Source of the DNA: Xanthobacteraceae bacterium
Lineage (GTDB): Bacteria > Pseudomonadota > Alphaproteobacteria > Rhizobiales > Xanthobacteraceae
Direction of reading: 5' to 3'
Assembly (NCBI GenBank): GCA_019454205.1
Contig: CP075369.1
Coordinates: 2,744,001 to 2,808,000 of the forward strand
DNA length: 64,000 nt
Shown here in pieces: positions 36,537 to 45,021 of this stretch (position 1 is its first letter; every line of letters begins with the position of its first letter). The notes beneath the pieces are model-generated. The model was given only the letters and a program-made list of their open reading frames with translations, was not told where the DNA came from and searched no databases. Both the position numbers and the translations under genes were made by a program.

Positions 36537-37535
36537 ATGTCAAGCCGCACGAAACGCATAAATGGGGATGCCCGCGACTTTGCGGAAGCAGCGCTGCTAG
36601 CAGTCGCTGCGCAGGATACATCCGCCGCCGCGCAACGCTGGCTCGGTTCGCTGCGCGACGAGCGCCGCATGTCGCCGAAAACCTGCGAAGCCTATGCCCG
36701 CGACGTGGCGTTCTTCCTCGCTTTCCTGCGCGAACATTTCGGCGAAGCGCCGAAACTCGCGGCGCTCGCGAAGCTGACACCTGCCGATGTCCGCGCCTTT
36801 CTCGCGCATCGCCGCAAGCAGGACGTCCAGCCGCGCACGCTGGTTCGTTCGCTTGCCGCCGCGCGCTCCTTTGCGCGCTTTCTGGAGCGCGAGGGACGTG
36901 GCAGCGTCGCGGCGCTGAACGCGGTCCGTGCGCCGAAGATTCAGAAAGGTTTGCCGCGGCCGCTGGATGCGCAATCCGCCCGCGCACTCGCCGACCCCGC
37001 AAGCCGCGCACATGAAGAGCGTGAGCCGTGGGTGCTCGCGCGCGACGCGGCGGTGCTTTCGCTTTTATATGGCGCGGGCCTTCGCATCGCCGAAGCGCTT
37101 TCGCTGAAGCGCGGCGAGATTCCCGCGCCGGGCACCGCGGACACCATCACGGTCACCGGCAAGGGCAACAAGACGCGCATGGTGCCGCTGCTGCCGCAGA
37201 TTACGCAGGCGATTGCCGATTACATCGCGATTTGCCCGTTCGACTTTCCGAAAGACGAACCCGTTTTTCGCGGCGAGAAAGGCGGGCCACTCAGCCCGCG
37301 CATCGTGCAGCTTGCGATGGAACGCATGCGCGGCGCGCTGGGCCTGCCCGACAGCGCAACGCCGCACGCACTGCGCCATTCCTTTGCCACGCACCTGCTC
37401 GCGCGCGGCGGCGATCTCCGGTCGATTCAGGAATTGCTCGGCCACGCTTCACTAGCGACCACGCAGATCTATACGCAAGTCGACAGCACGCATTTGCTGG
37501 AAGCGTATCGCGCCGCGCATCCAAGAGCGCGGTAG
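36537..37535 (+). CDS. xerC: tyrosine recombinase XerC
   Basis: Resolves chromosome dimers at dif together with XerD. 332 residues from the ATG at 36537. An upstream in-frame extension runs antisense into priA and is not coding. The N-terminal SAM-like domain spans about 30-120. The catalytic set is complete: R183 (GAGLRIAEALSL), K209 (TGKGNK), H277 and R280 (HALRHSFATHLL), H303 (LLGHASLATTQIYTQ) and the nucleophile Y312. The spacings match XerC. Its location beside priA is typical of rhizobia. Confidence 0.95.
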   Translation: MSSRTKRINGDARDFAEAALLAVAAQDTSAAAQRWLGSLRDERRMSPKTCEAYARDVAFFLAFLREHFGEAPKLAALAKLTPADVRAFLAHRRKQDVQPRTLVRSLAAARSFARFLEREGRGSVAALNAVRAPKIQKGLPRPLDAQSARALADPASRAHEEREPWVLARDAAVLSLLYGAGLRIAEALSLKRGEIPAPGTADTITVTGKGNKTRMVPLLPQITQAIADYIAICPFDFPKDEPVFRGEKGGPLSPRIVQLAMERMRGALGLPDSATPHALRHSFATHLLARGGDLRSIQELLGHASLATTQIYTQVDSTHLLEAYRAAHPRAR

Positions 37536-37539
37536 CAAG

Positions 37540-37637
37540 CTCATGGTGAGGAGCATCGCGAGGCGATGCGTCTCGAACCTTGAGCGACTTTACTCATCCT
37601 TCGAGACGCGAGCCTGCGGCCCGCTTCTCAGGATGAG
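37540..37637. repeat. palindromic intergenic repeat between xerC and lpdA
   Basis: Two adjoining inverted repeats fill the 110-bp gap. The first (37540-37584) begins CTCATGGTGAGGAGC and closes with an imperfect complement ending ACCTTGAG. The second (37593-37637) has perfect ends CTCATCCT / AGGATGAG around TCGAGACGCGAGCC and GGCCCGCTTCTC. Elements of this sequence (CTCAGGATGAGG with TTCGAGACGCG) are, from memory, dispersed in Bradyrhizobium-like genomes. It probably also folds as a transcription barrier for the convergent genes. Confidence 0.7.
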
Positions 37638-37645
37638 GTAAAAAA

Positions 37646-39031
37646 TCACATATGAATCGCGCGCTTGTCGACGGCGAGCGCCGCTTCCTTCACCGCTTCC
37701 GACAACGTCGGATGCGGATGGCAGGTGCGCGCGATGTCTTCCGCCGAGCCTGAGAACTCCATCGCAATCGTGATCTCGGTGATCATCGTGCCCGCGTCCG
37801 GCCCGATGATATGCGCGCCGAGCACTTTATCCGTCTTGTCGTCGGCAAGAATTTTCACGAAGCCATCGGTGGTCTTGTTCACCTTGGCGCGGCCGTTCGC
37901 GGTGAACGGAAATTTTCCGACCTTGTAGGCGACCCCCGCCTGCTTCAGTTCTTCCTCGGTTTTGCCGACGGAAGCCACTTCCGGATAGGTATAGATCACG
38001 TTCGGGATCGCATCGTAGTTTACGTGACCCGCCTTGCCTGCGATCAGCTCGGCAACTGCGACGCCTTCATCTTCGCCCTTGTGCGCAAGCATCGCGCCGC
38101 GCACCACGTCGCCAATCGCGAAGATGCCTTTCACATTCGTCTGGAAGTGATCGTCGATCTTCACGCGGCCGCGCTCGTCCATCTCGACGCCCGATTCTTT
38201 CAGGCCGAGGCCTTGCGTGTACGGCACGCGGCCCACGGCAACGAGCACCACATCCGCTTCGATGGATTCGGCCTTGCCGCCCGCCGCCGGTTCGACGCTG
38301 GCTTTCAGCGTTTTGCCCTTCGCGTCGATGCCCGTGACCTTCGAGCCGAGCTTGAAGGTCATGCCCTGCTTTTCGAGAATGCGCTGGAACTGGCGCGCGA
38401 CTTCGCCGTCCATGCCCGGAAGAATGCGGTCGAGGAATTCGACGACCTGCACTTCCGCGCCCAGGCGCCGCCACACCGAACCAAGCTCAAGCCCGATCAC
38501 GCCCGCACCTACGACGAGCAGTTTTCCCGGCACCTTGTCGAGCGCGAGCGCGCCGGTGGACGACACCACGCGCTTCTCGTCGATCTCGATGCCCTTGAGG
38601 CGCGTCACGTCCGAGCCGGTCGCAATCACGATGCTCTTGGCTTCAATAGTCTTGCCATCCACTTCGACCTTGCCGGGCGCGACGATCTTGCCGGTGCCCT
38701 TGATGGTGTCGATCTTGTTTTTCTTGAACAGGAAATCGACGCCCTTCACGTTGCCGTCGACGCCTTCCTGCTTGAAGGCCTGCATCTGCTTCACGTCGAG
38801 CTTCGGCTTCGGAACGCCGATGCCCATGCCGGCGAAATCGTGTCCCGCTTCCTCGAACAGATGCGAAGCATGCAGCAACGCCTTCGAGGGAATGCAGCCG
38901 ACGTTCAAGCAAGTGCCGCCGAAAGTCTTGTCCTTCTCGATCACCGCGGTTTTCAAACCGAGCTGCGCGCCACGAATGGCGCAGACATAACCCGCGGGGC
39001 CGGAGCCGATGACGACGAGATCGTAGGACAT
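37646..39031 (-). CDS. lpdA: dihydrolipoyl dehydrogenase (E3)
   Basis: Reoxidises dihydrolipoamide of the 2-oxoglutarate dehydrogenase complex with NAD. 461 residues. FAD motif VIGSGPAGYVCAIRGAQLG, redox disulfide C41/C46 in GGTCLNVGCIPSK, NAD motif LLVVGAGVIGLELGSVWRRLGAEV, and the catalytic His/Glu pair in CHPHPTLSEAVKEAAL. The ATG overlaps the stop of the upstream nucleotidyltransferase remnant (TGATG). Part of the sucA-odhB-lpdA operon. Confidence 0.97.
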   Translation of the reverse strand: MSYDLVVIGSGPAGYVCAIRGAQLGLKTAVIEKDKTFGGTCLNVGCIPSKALLHASHLFEEAGHDFAGMGIGVPKPKLDVKQMQAFKQEGVDGNVKGVDFLFKKNKIDTIKGTGKIVAPGKVEVDGKTIEAKSIVIATGSDVTRLKGIEIDEKRVVSSTGALALDKVPGKLLVVGAGVIGLELGSVWRRLGAEVQVVEFLDRILPGMDGEVARQFQRILEKQGMTFKLGSKVTGIDAKGKTLKASVEPAAGGKAESIEADVVLVAVGRVPYTQGLGLKESGVEMDERGRVKIDDHFQTNVKGIFAIGDVVRGAMLAHKGEDEGVAVAELIAGKAGHVNYDAIPNVIYTYPEVASVGKTEEELKQAGVAYKVGKFPFTANGRAKVNKTTDGFVKILADDKTDKVLGAHIIGPDAGTMITEITIAMEFSGSAEDIARTCHPHPTLSEAVKEAALAVDKRAIHM

Positions 39032-39360
39032 CAGAGTTTTTCCTCTTGCCGGCTGTAAATACGAACGCCCTCTTTCTTCAAGGCAGGCGCGACAATTGTG
39101 GTTGAGATATCGGCATCACCGATATCTAGATCAATGGAAACTGGCAATAAGGATGACAGTTCTGCACGCCAACCATCGCAAGCAAAAAACCAGTTTGTAT
39201 AACGGGAATTTTCAGACGTTTCTGCCATTATGACAGCCACATCCAAATCACTATCCGGCTTGTGATCGCCGCGAGCGCGGCTACCGAAAATCCAAAGCTC
39301 TGCTATCGTAGGCTTACTTCGAGCCCAAGCAGCTAACTGCTCATTCCAGTTTTTTGCTCG
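39031..39360 (-). pseudogene. MntA-type minimal nucleotidyltransferase, start codon lost (orphan antitoxin remnant)
   Basis: The open frame between the in-frame TAG at 39361-39363 and the stop at 39031 encodes RAKNWNEQLAAW, then LWIFGSRARGDHKPDSDLDVAV. This is an exact GSx10DxD motif of MNT-domain nucleotidyltransferases, the antitoxins (MntA) of HEPN-MNT modules. There is no ATG, GTG or TTG before the motif. The first TTG lies inside it, so the N terminus appears truncated. No HEPN partner adjoins. The sequence is AT-rich (a 60-base line I counted is 40% G+C) against GC-rich neighbours, indicating acquired DNA wedged between odhB (7-nt gap) and lpdA. Translation from a rare ATT or ATA start is not excluded. 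Confidence 0.7.
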
Positions 39361-39370
39361 CTACCTAAGC

Positions 39371-40624
39371 TCACAAATCCAGAACTAGCCTTGCAGGATC
39401 CTCAAGGCCTTCCTTGATGCGGACAAGGCAGGTCACCGCCTCGCGGCCGTCGACGATGCGATGATCATAGCTGAGCGCGAGATACATCATCGGGCACACC
39501 ACGACCTGACCCTTGATCGCTACCGGACGCTCCTCGATGCGGTGCATGCCGAGGATACCTGACTGCGGCGCATTCAGGATCGGCGTCGAGAGCAGCGAAC
39601 CGTAGATGCCGCCGTTCGAGATCGTGAACGTGCCGCCCTGCATCTCGTCGATGGAAAGCTGGCCGTCGCGCGCGCGCTTGCCGTATTCCGCGATCTTCTT
39701 CTCGATCTCGGCAATCGACATCATGTCCGCATTGCGCACCACCGGAACCACGAGGCCCTTCTCGGTGCCGACCGCAACGCCGATGTGATAATAATTCTTG
39801 TAGACGAGATCGGTGCCGTCGATTTCCGCGTTCACCGCGGGCACTTCTTTCAGCGCCTGAATGCAAGCCTTCACGAAGAAGCCCATGAAGCCGAGTTTCA
39901 CGCCGTGCTTCTTCTCGAAAGCGTCTTTGTATTCCGCGCGCATCTTCATGACCGCGCTCATGTCCACGTCGTTGAACGTGGTGAGCATGGCCGCGGTATT
40001 CTGTGCGTCCTTCAGGCGGCGCGCGATGGTCTGGCGCAACCGCGTCATCTTCACGCGTTCCTCGCGCGACGCATCGTCGGCGGAAGAAGGCGCGCGCATC
40101 TGCGCCACCGGCTGCGGCGAAGCGGAAGGACCGCGCTCGATGGCGGCGAGCATGTCGCCCTTGGTCACGCGGCCATCGCGGCCAGTGCCGGCAACGCCTG
40201 CGGGATCGACGCCGCTTTCCGCGCCGAGGCGGCGCACGGACGGAGCCTGCCCTTCCGCGCCGGCACGCGGCGTAACCGGCACGGGGCCGGCTGCGATCGG
40301 CTTCGCAGTTTCGGTTTTCTGGTCGGGACGGCCCGCAGCGGCAGGCGTCGCCTTATCCTTGGCGGCCGGAGCGGTGGCACCGCCAGCGCCTTCCTTAATG
40401 GAGCCGAGCACCGCGCCGATGGTGACGGTCTGGCCATCCTTCGCGATGATTTCCTCGAGCACACCGGCGGCAGGCGCAGGCACTTCGACCGTCACCTTGT
40501 CGGTTTCGAGTTCGACCAGCGGCTCGTCGGCTTTCACCGCATCGCCCGGTTTCTTGAACCATTTGCCGATGGTAGCTTCGGTAACGCTCTCGCCCAAGGT
40601 CGGCACGCGGATTTCGGTCGCCAT
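39371..40624 (-). CDS. odhB: 2-oxoglutarate dehydrogenase E2 (dihydrolipoyl succinyltransferase)
   Basis: A 417-residue core enzyme of the OGDH complex. Lipoyl domain at 1-75 with the modified Lys in VELETDKVTVEVPAP. An Ala/Pro/Thr-rich linker, an E3-binding domain at about 130-168 (APSVRRLGAESGVDPAGVAGTGRDGRVTKGDML), and the catalytic domain with LSYDHRIVDGREAV (His/Asp) at the end. Follows sucA with a 16-nt gap. Confidence 0.97.
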   Translation of the reverse strand: MATEIRVPTLGESVTEATIGKWFKKPGDAVKADEPLVELETDKVTVEVPAPAAGVLEEIIAKDGQTVTIGAVLGSIKEGAGGATAPAAKDKATPAAAGRPDQKTETAKPIAAGPVPVTPRAGAEGQAPSVRRLGAESGVDPAGVAGTGRDGRVTKGDMLAAIERGPSASPQPVAQMRAPSSADDASREERVKMTRLRQTIARRLKDAQNTAAMLTTFNDVDMSAVMKMRAEYKDAFEKKHGVKLGFMGFFVKACIQALKEVPAVNAEIDGTDLVYKNYYHIGVAVGTEKGLVVPVVRNADMMSIAEIEKKIAEYGKRARDGQLSIDEMQGGTFTISNGGIYGSLLSTPILNAPQSGILGMHRIEERPVAIKGQVVVCPMMYLALSYDHRIVDGREAVTCLVRIKEGLEDPARLVLDL

Positions 40625-40640
40625 TTTTTTCTCCAGCGCT

Positions 40641-43607
40641 TTAGCCCAGCGCTTCTTCCATGAATTGTTGCAACTGCTTCAGGTGCATCGACATTAGGCC
40701 GGTGGCCGTCGAGGCCGATGCCGCGCGGCCGACATAGCGCGCCCGCTTGTTTTTGGCACCCACGTTTTCTAGCAGCCATTCGACGTAAGGCTGAACGAAC
40801 GCCCAGGCACCCTGATTCTTCGGTTCCTCCTGACACCAAATCACTTCCGCGTTCTTGAAGCGCGAAAGCTCGGTGGTCAGCGCCTTCAACGGGAACGGGT
40901 AAAGCTGCTCCACGCGCAGGATGTAGATGTCGTTCAGGCCGCGTTTCTCGCGCTCCTCGTAAAGGTCGTAATAGACCTTGCCGGAGCACAGGATCACACG
41001 GCGCATCTTGTCGTCGGCGACCAGCTTGATCGGCTGATTCTTCAGGTACTGGGCGTCATCCCACAGCACGCGGTGGAACGAGGTTTCCGGACCGAGTTCG
41101 TCGAGGCGCGAAACCGCCCGCTTGTGACGAAGCAACGACTTCGGCGTCATCAGGATCAACGGTTTACGGATGTCGCGCCTCAGCTGACGGCGCAGGATGT
41201 GGAAGTAGTTCGCGGGCGTGGTGCAGTTTGCGACCTGCATATTGTCTTCGGCGCAAAGCTGGAGATAGCGCTCCAGACGCGCCGAGGAATGTTCCGGTCC
41301 CTGCCCTTCGTAACCGTGTGGCAGCAGGCAGACGAGGCCCGACATGCGCAACCACTTGCGTTCGCCGGAGCAGATGAACTGATCGAACACGACCTGCGCG
41401 CCGTTCGCAAAATCGCCGAACTGCGCTTCCCAGAGCGTCAGCGCATTCGGCTCGGCGAGCGAGTAACCGTATTCGAAACCGAGCACCGCCTCTTCGGAGA
41501 GCATCGAGTTGATGACCTCGTAGCGGCCCTGTTTTTTGCGGATGTGGTTGAACGGCGTGTAGCGGTCTTCGTTTACCTGATCGGTCAGCACCGAATGACG
41601 CTGCGAAAAGGTGCCGCGCTCAACGTCCTGACCGGATAGCCGCACGCGATGACCGTCGAGCAGCAGAGTGCTGAACGCAAGCGCCTCGCCAGTAGCCCAG
41701 TCGATGCCTTGACCCGTCTCGATCGCTTTCTTGCGATTTTCGAGGAAGCGCAGGATCGTCTTGTGCGCGTTGAAGCCTTCCGGAACGGAAGTGATCTGCT
41801 TGCCGATTTCTTTCAGCACGTCGAGCGAAACGCCGGTATCGCCGCGGCGCGGATCGTCGATTTCCTTCGCGGCCTTCATGCCGGCCCAGCGGCCGTCCAG
41901 CCAGTCGGCCTTGTTCGCCTTGTAGCTCTGGCCCGCCTCGAATTCAGTTTCCAGCTTCGCGCGCCACTCGGCTTTCATCGCGTCGACTTCGCCAGAAGCA
42001 ACAACGCCCTCCTCTTCCAGCTTCTTGCCGTAGAGATCGAGCGTGGACGCATGTGCGCGGATCTTCTGGTACATCAGCGGCTGCGTGAACGCCGGCTCGT
42101 CGCCTTCGTTGTGACCGAAGCGGCGGTAGCAGAACATGTCGATCACGACCGGCTTGTGGAATTTCATCCGGAATTCGGTCGCGACCTTCGCGCAGAACAC
42201 CACCGCTTCCGGGTCGTCGCCGTTCACGTGGAAGATCGGCGCCTCGATCATTTTCGCAACGTCCGACGGATACGGCGACGAGCGCGAGAAGCGCGGGTTC
42301 GTCGTGAAGCCGATCTGGTTGTTGATGATGAAGTGGATCGAGCCGCCAGTGCGGTGACCTTTCAGGCCGGAGAGGCCGAAACATTCCGCGACCACGCCCT
42401 GCCCCGCGAAGGCGGCGTCGCCGTGGATCAGCAGCGGCATCGCGGAAATGCGGTCTTCCGGCTTGTCGCCGAACAGGTCCTGCTTCGCGCGCGTCTTGCC
42501 GAGCACCACCGGGTCGACGATTTCGAGATGCGACGGGTTCGCGGTGAGCGACAGATGAACCTGATTGCCGTCGAACTCACGGTCCGAAGAAGCACCAAGG
42601 TGATACTTCACGTCGCCGGAGCCTTCGACTTCGGTCGGCGTCGAGGAACCGCCCTTGAACTCGTGGAAGATCGCACGGTGCGGCTTCGCCATCACTTGGC
42701 TGAGCACGTTGAGACGCCCGCGATGCGCCATGCCGAGCACGATCTCCTTGCAGCCAAGCGCGCCGCTGCGCTTGATGATCTGCTCCATCGCCGGGATCAT
42801 CGCCTCGCCGCCGTCAAGGCCGAAGCGCTTGGTGCCGGTGTATTTCACGTCGATGAACTTCTCGAAGCCTTCTGCCTCGATAAGCTTGTTCAGGATCGCG
42901 CGCTTGCCCTCGCGCGTGAAGGTGATTTCCTTGTCCGGACCTTCGATGCGCTCTTGCAGCCATGCCTTCTCTTCCGGATCGGACATGTGCATGAATTCGA
43001 TGCCGATGGTCTGGCAGTAGGTGCGCCGCAGAATGGCGACCATCTCGCGCACGCTCGCGAATTCCAGACCGAGCACATGGTCGATGAAAATCTTGCGGTC
43101 GAGATCGGCTTCCGTGAAGCCGTAGGACGCCGGGTCGAGTTCGGGATGCGGGACTTCCGGCTCCATGCCGAGCGGATCGAGCTTCGCTTCGAGATGGCCG
43201 CGCATGCGGAACGCGCGAATCATCATCAGCGCTTTCACGGAATCGCGCGTCGCCTGCTGCACGTCCGAATCGGAAAGCTCGACGCCTTTCGCCTGCGCCT
43301 TGCCCTTGATCTTGTTGCCGACCGCGATTTCGGTCGCAGCCCAGTTGCCATCCAGCGCGGCGACGAGTTCGCCGTTCGCGATTAGCGGCCAGCCCGGCTG
43401 TTTCCACGACGGACCCTTCGCGCTTTTTTCAATCGCGGTTTTGTCGTCGCCCTTGATCTGTTCGAAGAACGCGCGCCACTCGGCATCGACCGACGCCGGA
43501 TTGTTTTCGTATCGCGCGTAGAGATCTTCGATGTAGGCGGCGTTGCCGCCGTAAAGGAAGGAGGAGTTCAGAAAGCCTTGGTTGCTTGCTTCGCGTGCCA
43601 TGTTCAT
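40641..43607 (-). CDS. sucA: 2-oxoglutarate dehydrogenase E1
   Basis: Thiamine-diphosphate-dependent decarboxylase of the OGDH complex, 988 residues. Recognisable parts are the N-terminal NSSFLYGGNAAYIEDLYARYENNPASVD segment that binds E2, MAHRGRLNVL, HGDAAFAGQGVVAE and INNQIGFTTNP (ThDP site), then the transketolase-like GFEYGYSLAEPNALTLWEAQFGDF and CLLPHGYEGQGPEHSSARLER. Two possible starts, 43607 and 43601 (MAREAS). First gene of the operon. The 230-bp upstream gap holds a 16-bp palindrome. Confidence 0.98.
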   Translation of the reverse strand: MNMAREASNQGFLNSSFLYGGNAAYIEDLYARYENNPASVDAEWRAFFEQIKGDDKTAIEKSAKGPSWKQPGWPLIANGELVAALDGNWAATEIAVGNKIKGKAQAKGVELSDSDVQQATRDSVKALMMIRAFRMRGHLEAKLDPLGMEPEVPHPELDPASYGFTEADLDRKIFIDHVLGLEFASVREMVAILRRTYCQTIGIEFMHMSDPEEKAWLQERIEGPDKEITFTREGKRAILNKLIEAEGFEKFIDVKYTGTKRFGLDGGEAMIPAMEQIIKRSGALGCKEIVLGMAHRGRLNVLSQVMAKPHRAIFHEFKGGSSTPTEVEGSGDVKYHLGASSDREFDGNQVHLSLTANPSHLEIVDPVVLGKTRAKQDLFGDKPEDRISAMPLLIHGDAAFAGQGVVAECFGLSGLKGHRTGGSIHFIINNQIGFTTNPRFSRSSPYPSDVAKMIEAPIFHVNGDDPEAVVFCAKVATEFRMKFHKPVVIDMFCYRRFGHNEGDEPAFTQPLMYQKIRAHASTLDLYGKKLEEEGVVASGEVDAMKAEWRAKLETEFEAGQSYKANKADWLDGRWAGMKAAKEIDDPRRGDTGVSLDVLKEIGKQITSVPEGFNAHKTILRFLENRKKAIETGQGIDWATGEALAFSTLLLDGHRVRLSGQDVERGTFSQRHSVLTDQVNEDRYTPFNHIRKKQGRYEVINSMLSEEAVLGFEYGYSLAEPNALTLWEAQFGDFANGAQVVFDQFICSGERKWLRMSGLVCLLPHGYEGQGPEHSSARLERYLQLCAEDNMQVANCTTPANYFHILRRQLRRDIRKPLILMTPKSLLRHKRAVSRLDELGPETSFHRVLWDDAQYLKNQPIKLVADDKMRRVILCSGKVYYDLYEEREKRGLNDIYILRVEQLYPFPLKALTTELSRFKNAEVIWCQEEPKNQGAWAFVQPYVEWLLENVGAKNKRARYVGRAASASTATGLMSMHLKQLQQFMEEALG

Positions 43608-43757
43608 CCCGGACGAAAGCGTCCGCCGTTTGCGCGCATGCCCGACGGGGCCGCGCCGCTTTTTCTATGCCTACATAAGACTTCGAAAATATGAGGAAAC
43701 GAGGTCTTAGCTGGACCCCGCGCCGCGCAGGGCTCTTTTAATGGGGCCACGCCCGCT

Positions 43758-43773
43758 TCTCAATATATTGAGA
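43758..43773. promoter_or_regulatory. 16-bp perfect palindrome upstream of sucA
   Basis: TCTCAATATATTGAGA is a perfect dyad in the 230-bp divergent gap between sucA (start 151 nt away) and the small gene at 43838 (65 nt away). Its AT-rich centre in GC-rich DNA fits an operator for a dimeric regulator. The cognate protein is unknown. Confidence 0.5.
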
Positions 43774-43837
43774 CTATTCCGTAACTGATCATTTAAGCGG
43801 CAACCCTAGCCTTGGGCGGCAAACAGGGAGCCTTGGC

Positions 43838-44125
43838 ATGTGGCTGAAAGTATTAGCCGCCCTCGCGGTGATAATTGCCGGCGCGGTCTGGTGGCATTTC
43901 GACCGGGCGGACCGGCAAGTGACGGCATGCAACGAAATGGTGAGCAGGTTCGAGCAGGCCTATAACAGCCACCGCCCGGCCTCGGAGGTCGGCCCCTCGG
44001 ACCTGCGGACGGTCGTGGCGCGTGGCCGTACTTTCTGTGCGGAGCGCAATTTCGACACCGCAGCCCGTCTCATCCGCACTTCGACGATGATTTGCAGGCT
44101 GAACAACGGCTGCAAAACCACCTGA
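43838..44125 (+). CDS. small membrane-anchored or secreted protein of unknown function (95 aa)
   Basis: N-terminal hydrophobic segment (residues 2-19, WLKVLAALAVIIAGAVWW), followed by a basic-acidic helical domain with four Cys (TACNEM, TFCAER, MICRLN, NGCKTT), enough for two disulfides in the periplasm. CAGGGA precedes the ATG by about 8 nt. Convergent with sucD, divergent from sucA. No family recognised. Confidence 0.7.
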   Translation: MWLKVLAALAVIIAGAVWWHFDRADRQVTACNEMVSRFEQAYNSHRPASEVGPSDLRTVVARGRTFCAERNFDTAARLIRTSTMICRLNNGCKTT

Positions 44126-44135
44126 GCCGGACGGT

Positions 44136-45020
44136 TTAGCCCTTCAGGACTTCCACCAGGGTCTTGGCGAGCCGCGCCGGCGACTGCGAGACCTTGATCC
44201 CGGCCGACTCCATCGCCTGAATCTTGGATTCCGCGTCGCCCTTACCGCCGGAGATGATCGCGCCGGCATGGCCCATGCGGCGGCCTGGAGGTGCGGTGCG
44301 GCCCGCGATAAATCCGGCCATCGGCTTCTTACGGCCGCGCTTGGCTTCGTCTTTAAGGAATTGCGCGGCATCCTCTTCGGCCGAGCCGCCGATTTCGCCG
44401 ATCATGATGATCGCTTCGGTCTTCGGGTCGCCGAGGAATTTTTCCAGCACGTCGATGAATTCAGTGCCCTTCACCGGGTCGCCACCGATGCCGACGCAGG
44501 TGGTCTGGCCGAGGCCTTCCGCGGTGGTCTGGAATACCGCTTCATAGGTCAGCGTGCCGGAGCGCGACACGATGCCGACCTTGCCCGGTTTGTGGATGTG
44601 GCCGGGCATGATGCCGATCTTGCATTCGCCCGGCGTGATCACGCCGGGGCAGTTCGGGCCGAGCAGTCGCGACTTCGAACCGGACAGCGAGCGCTTCACC
44701 CGCACCATGTCGAGCACCGGAACGCCCTCGGTGATGGTAACAATCAGCGGGATTTCCGCGTCGATCGCTTCGCAGATCGCATCGGCGCAGCCTGCCGGCG
44801 GCACGTAAATGACAGTGGCGTCCGCGCCGGTCGCCTCGCGCGCTTCGCGCACGGTGTTGAACACCGGGAGGTTGAGATGCGTGCTGCCGCCTTTGCCGGG
44901 CGCAACACCGCCGACCATCTTCGTTCCGTAAGCGATGGCCTGTTCGGTGTGGAACGAGCCGGTCTTGCCGGTCATGCCCTGCGTCAGGACTTTCGTGTTC
45001 TTGTCGACGAGGATCGCCAT
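44136..45020 (-). CDS. sucD: succinyl-CoA synthetase alpha subunit
   Basis: Forms the phosphohistidine in the succinyl-CoA/succinate step with substrate-level phosphorylation. 294 residues. CoA-binding N terminus (QGMTGKTGSFHTEQAIAYGTKMVGGVAPGKGG), CPGVITPGECKIGIMPGHIH, IGEIGGSAEEDAA and the active-site His in RRMGHAGAIISGG are all intact. Starts 1 nt after the sucC stop. Confidence 0.98.
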   Translation of the reverse strand: MAILVDKNTKVLTQGMTGKTGSFHTEQAIAYGTKMVGGVAPGKGGSTHLNLPVFNTVREAREATGADATVIYVPPAGCADAICEAIDAEIPLIVTITEGVPVLDMVRVKRSLSGSKSRLLGPNCPGVITPGECKIGIMPGHIHKPGKVGIVSRSGTLTYEAVFQTTAEGLGQTTCVGIGGDPVKGTEFIDVLEKFLGDPKTEAIIMIGEIGGSAEEDAAQFLKDEAKRGRKKPMAGFIAGRTAPPGRRMGHAGAIISGGKGDAESKIQAMESAGIKVSQSPARLAKTLVEVLKG

Positions 45021-45021
45021 C

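Noticed and set aside
41649..43385. 578-codon open frame on the plus strand
   Set aside because: Antisense to sucA. Rich in Arg and His as expected from a reverse-frame reading.
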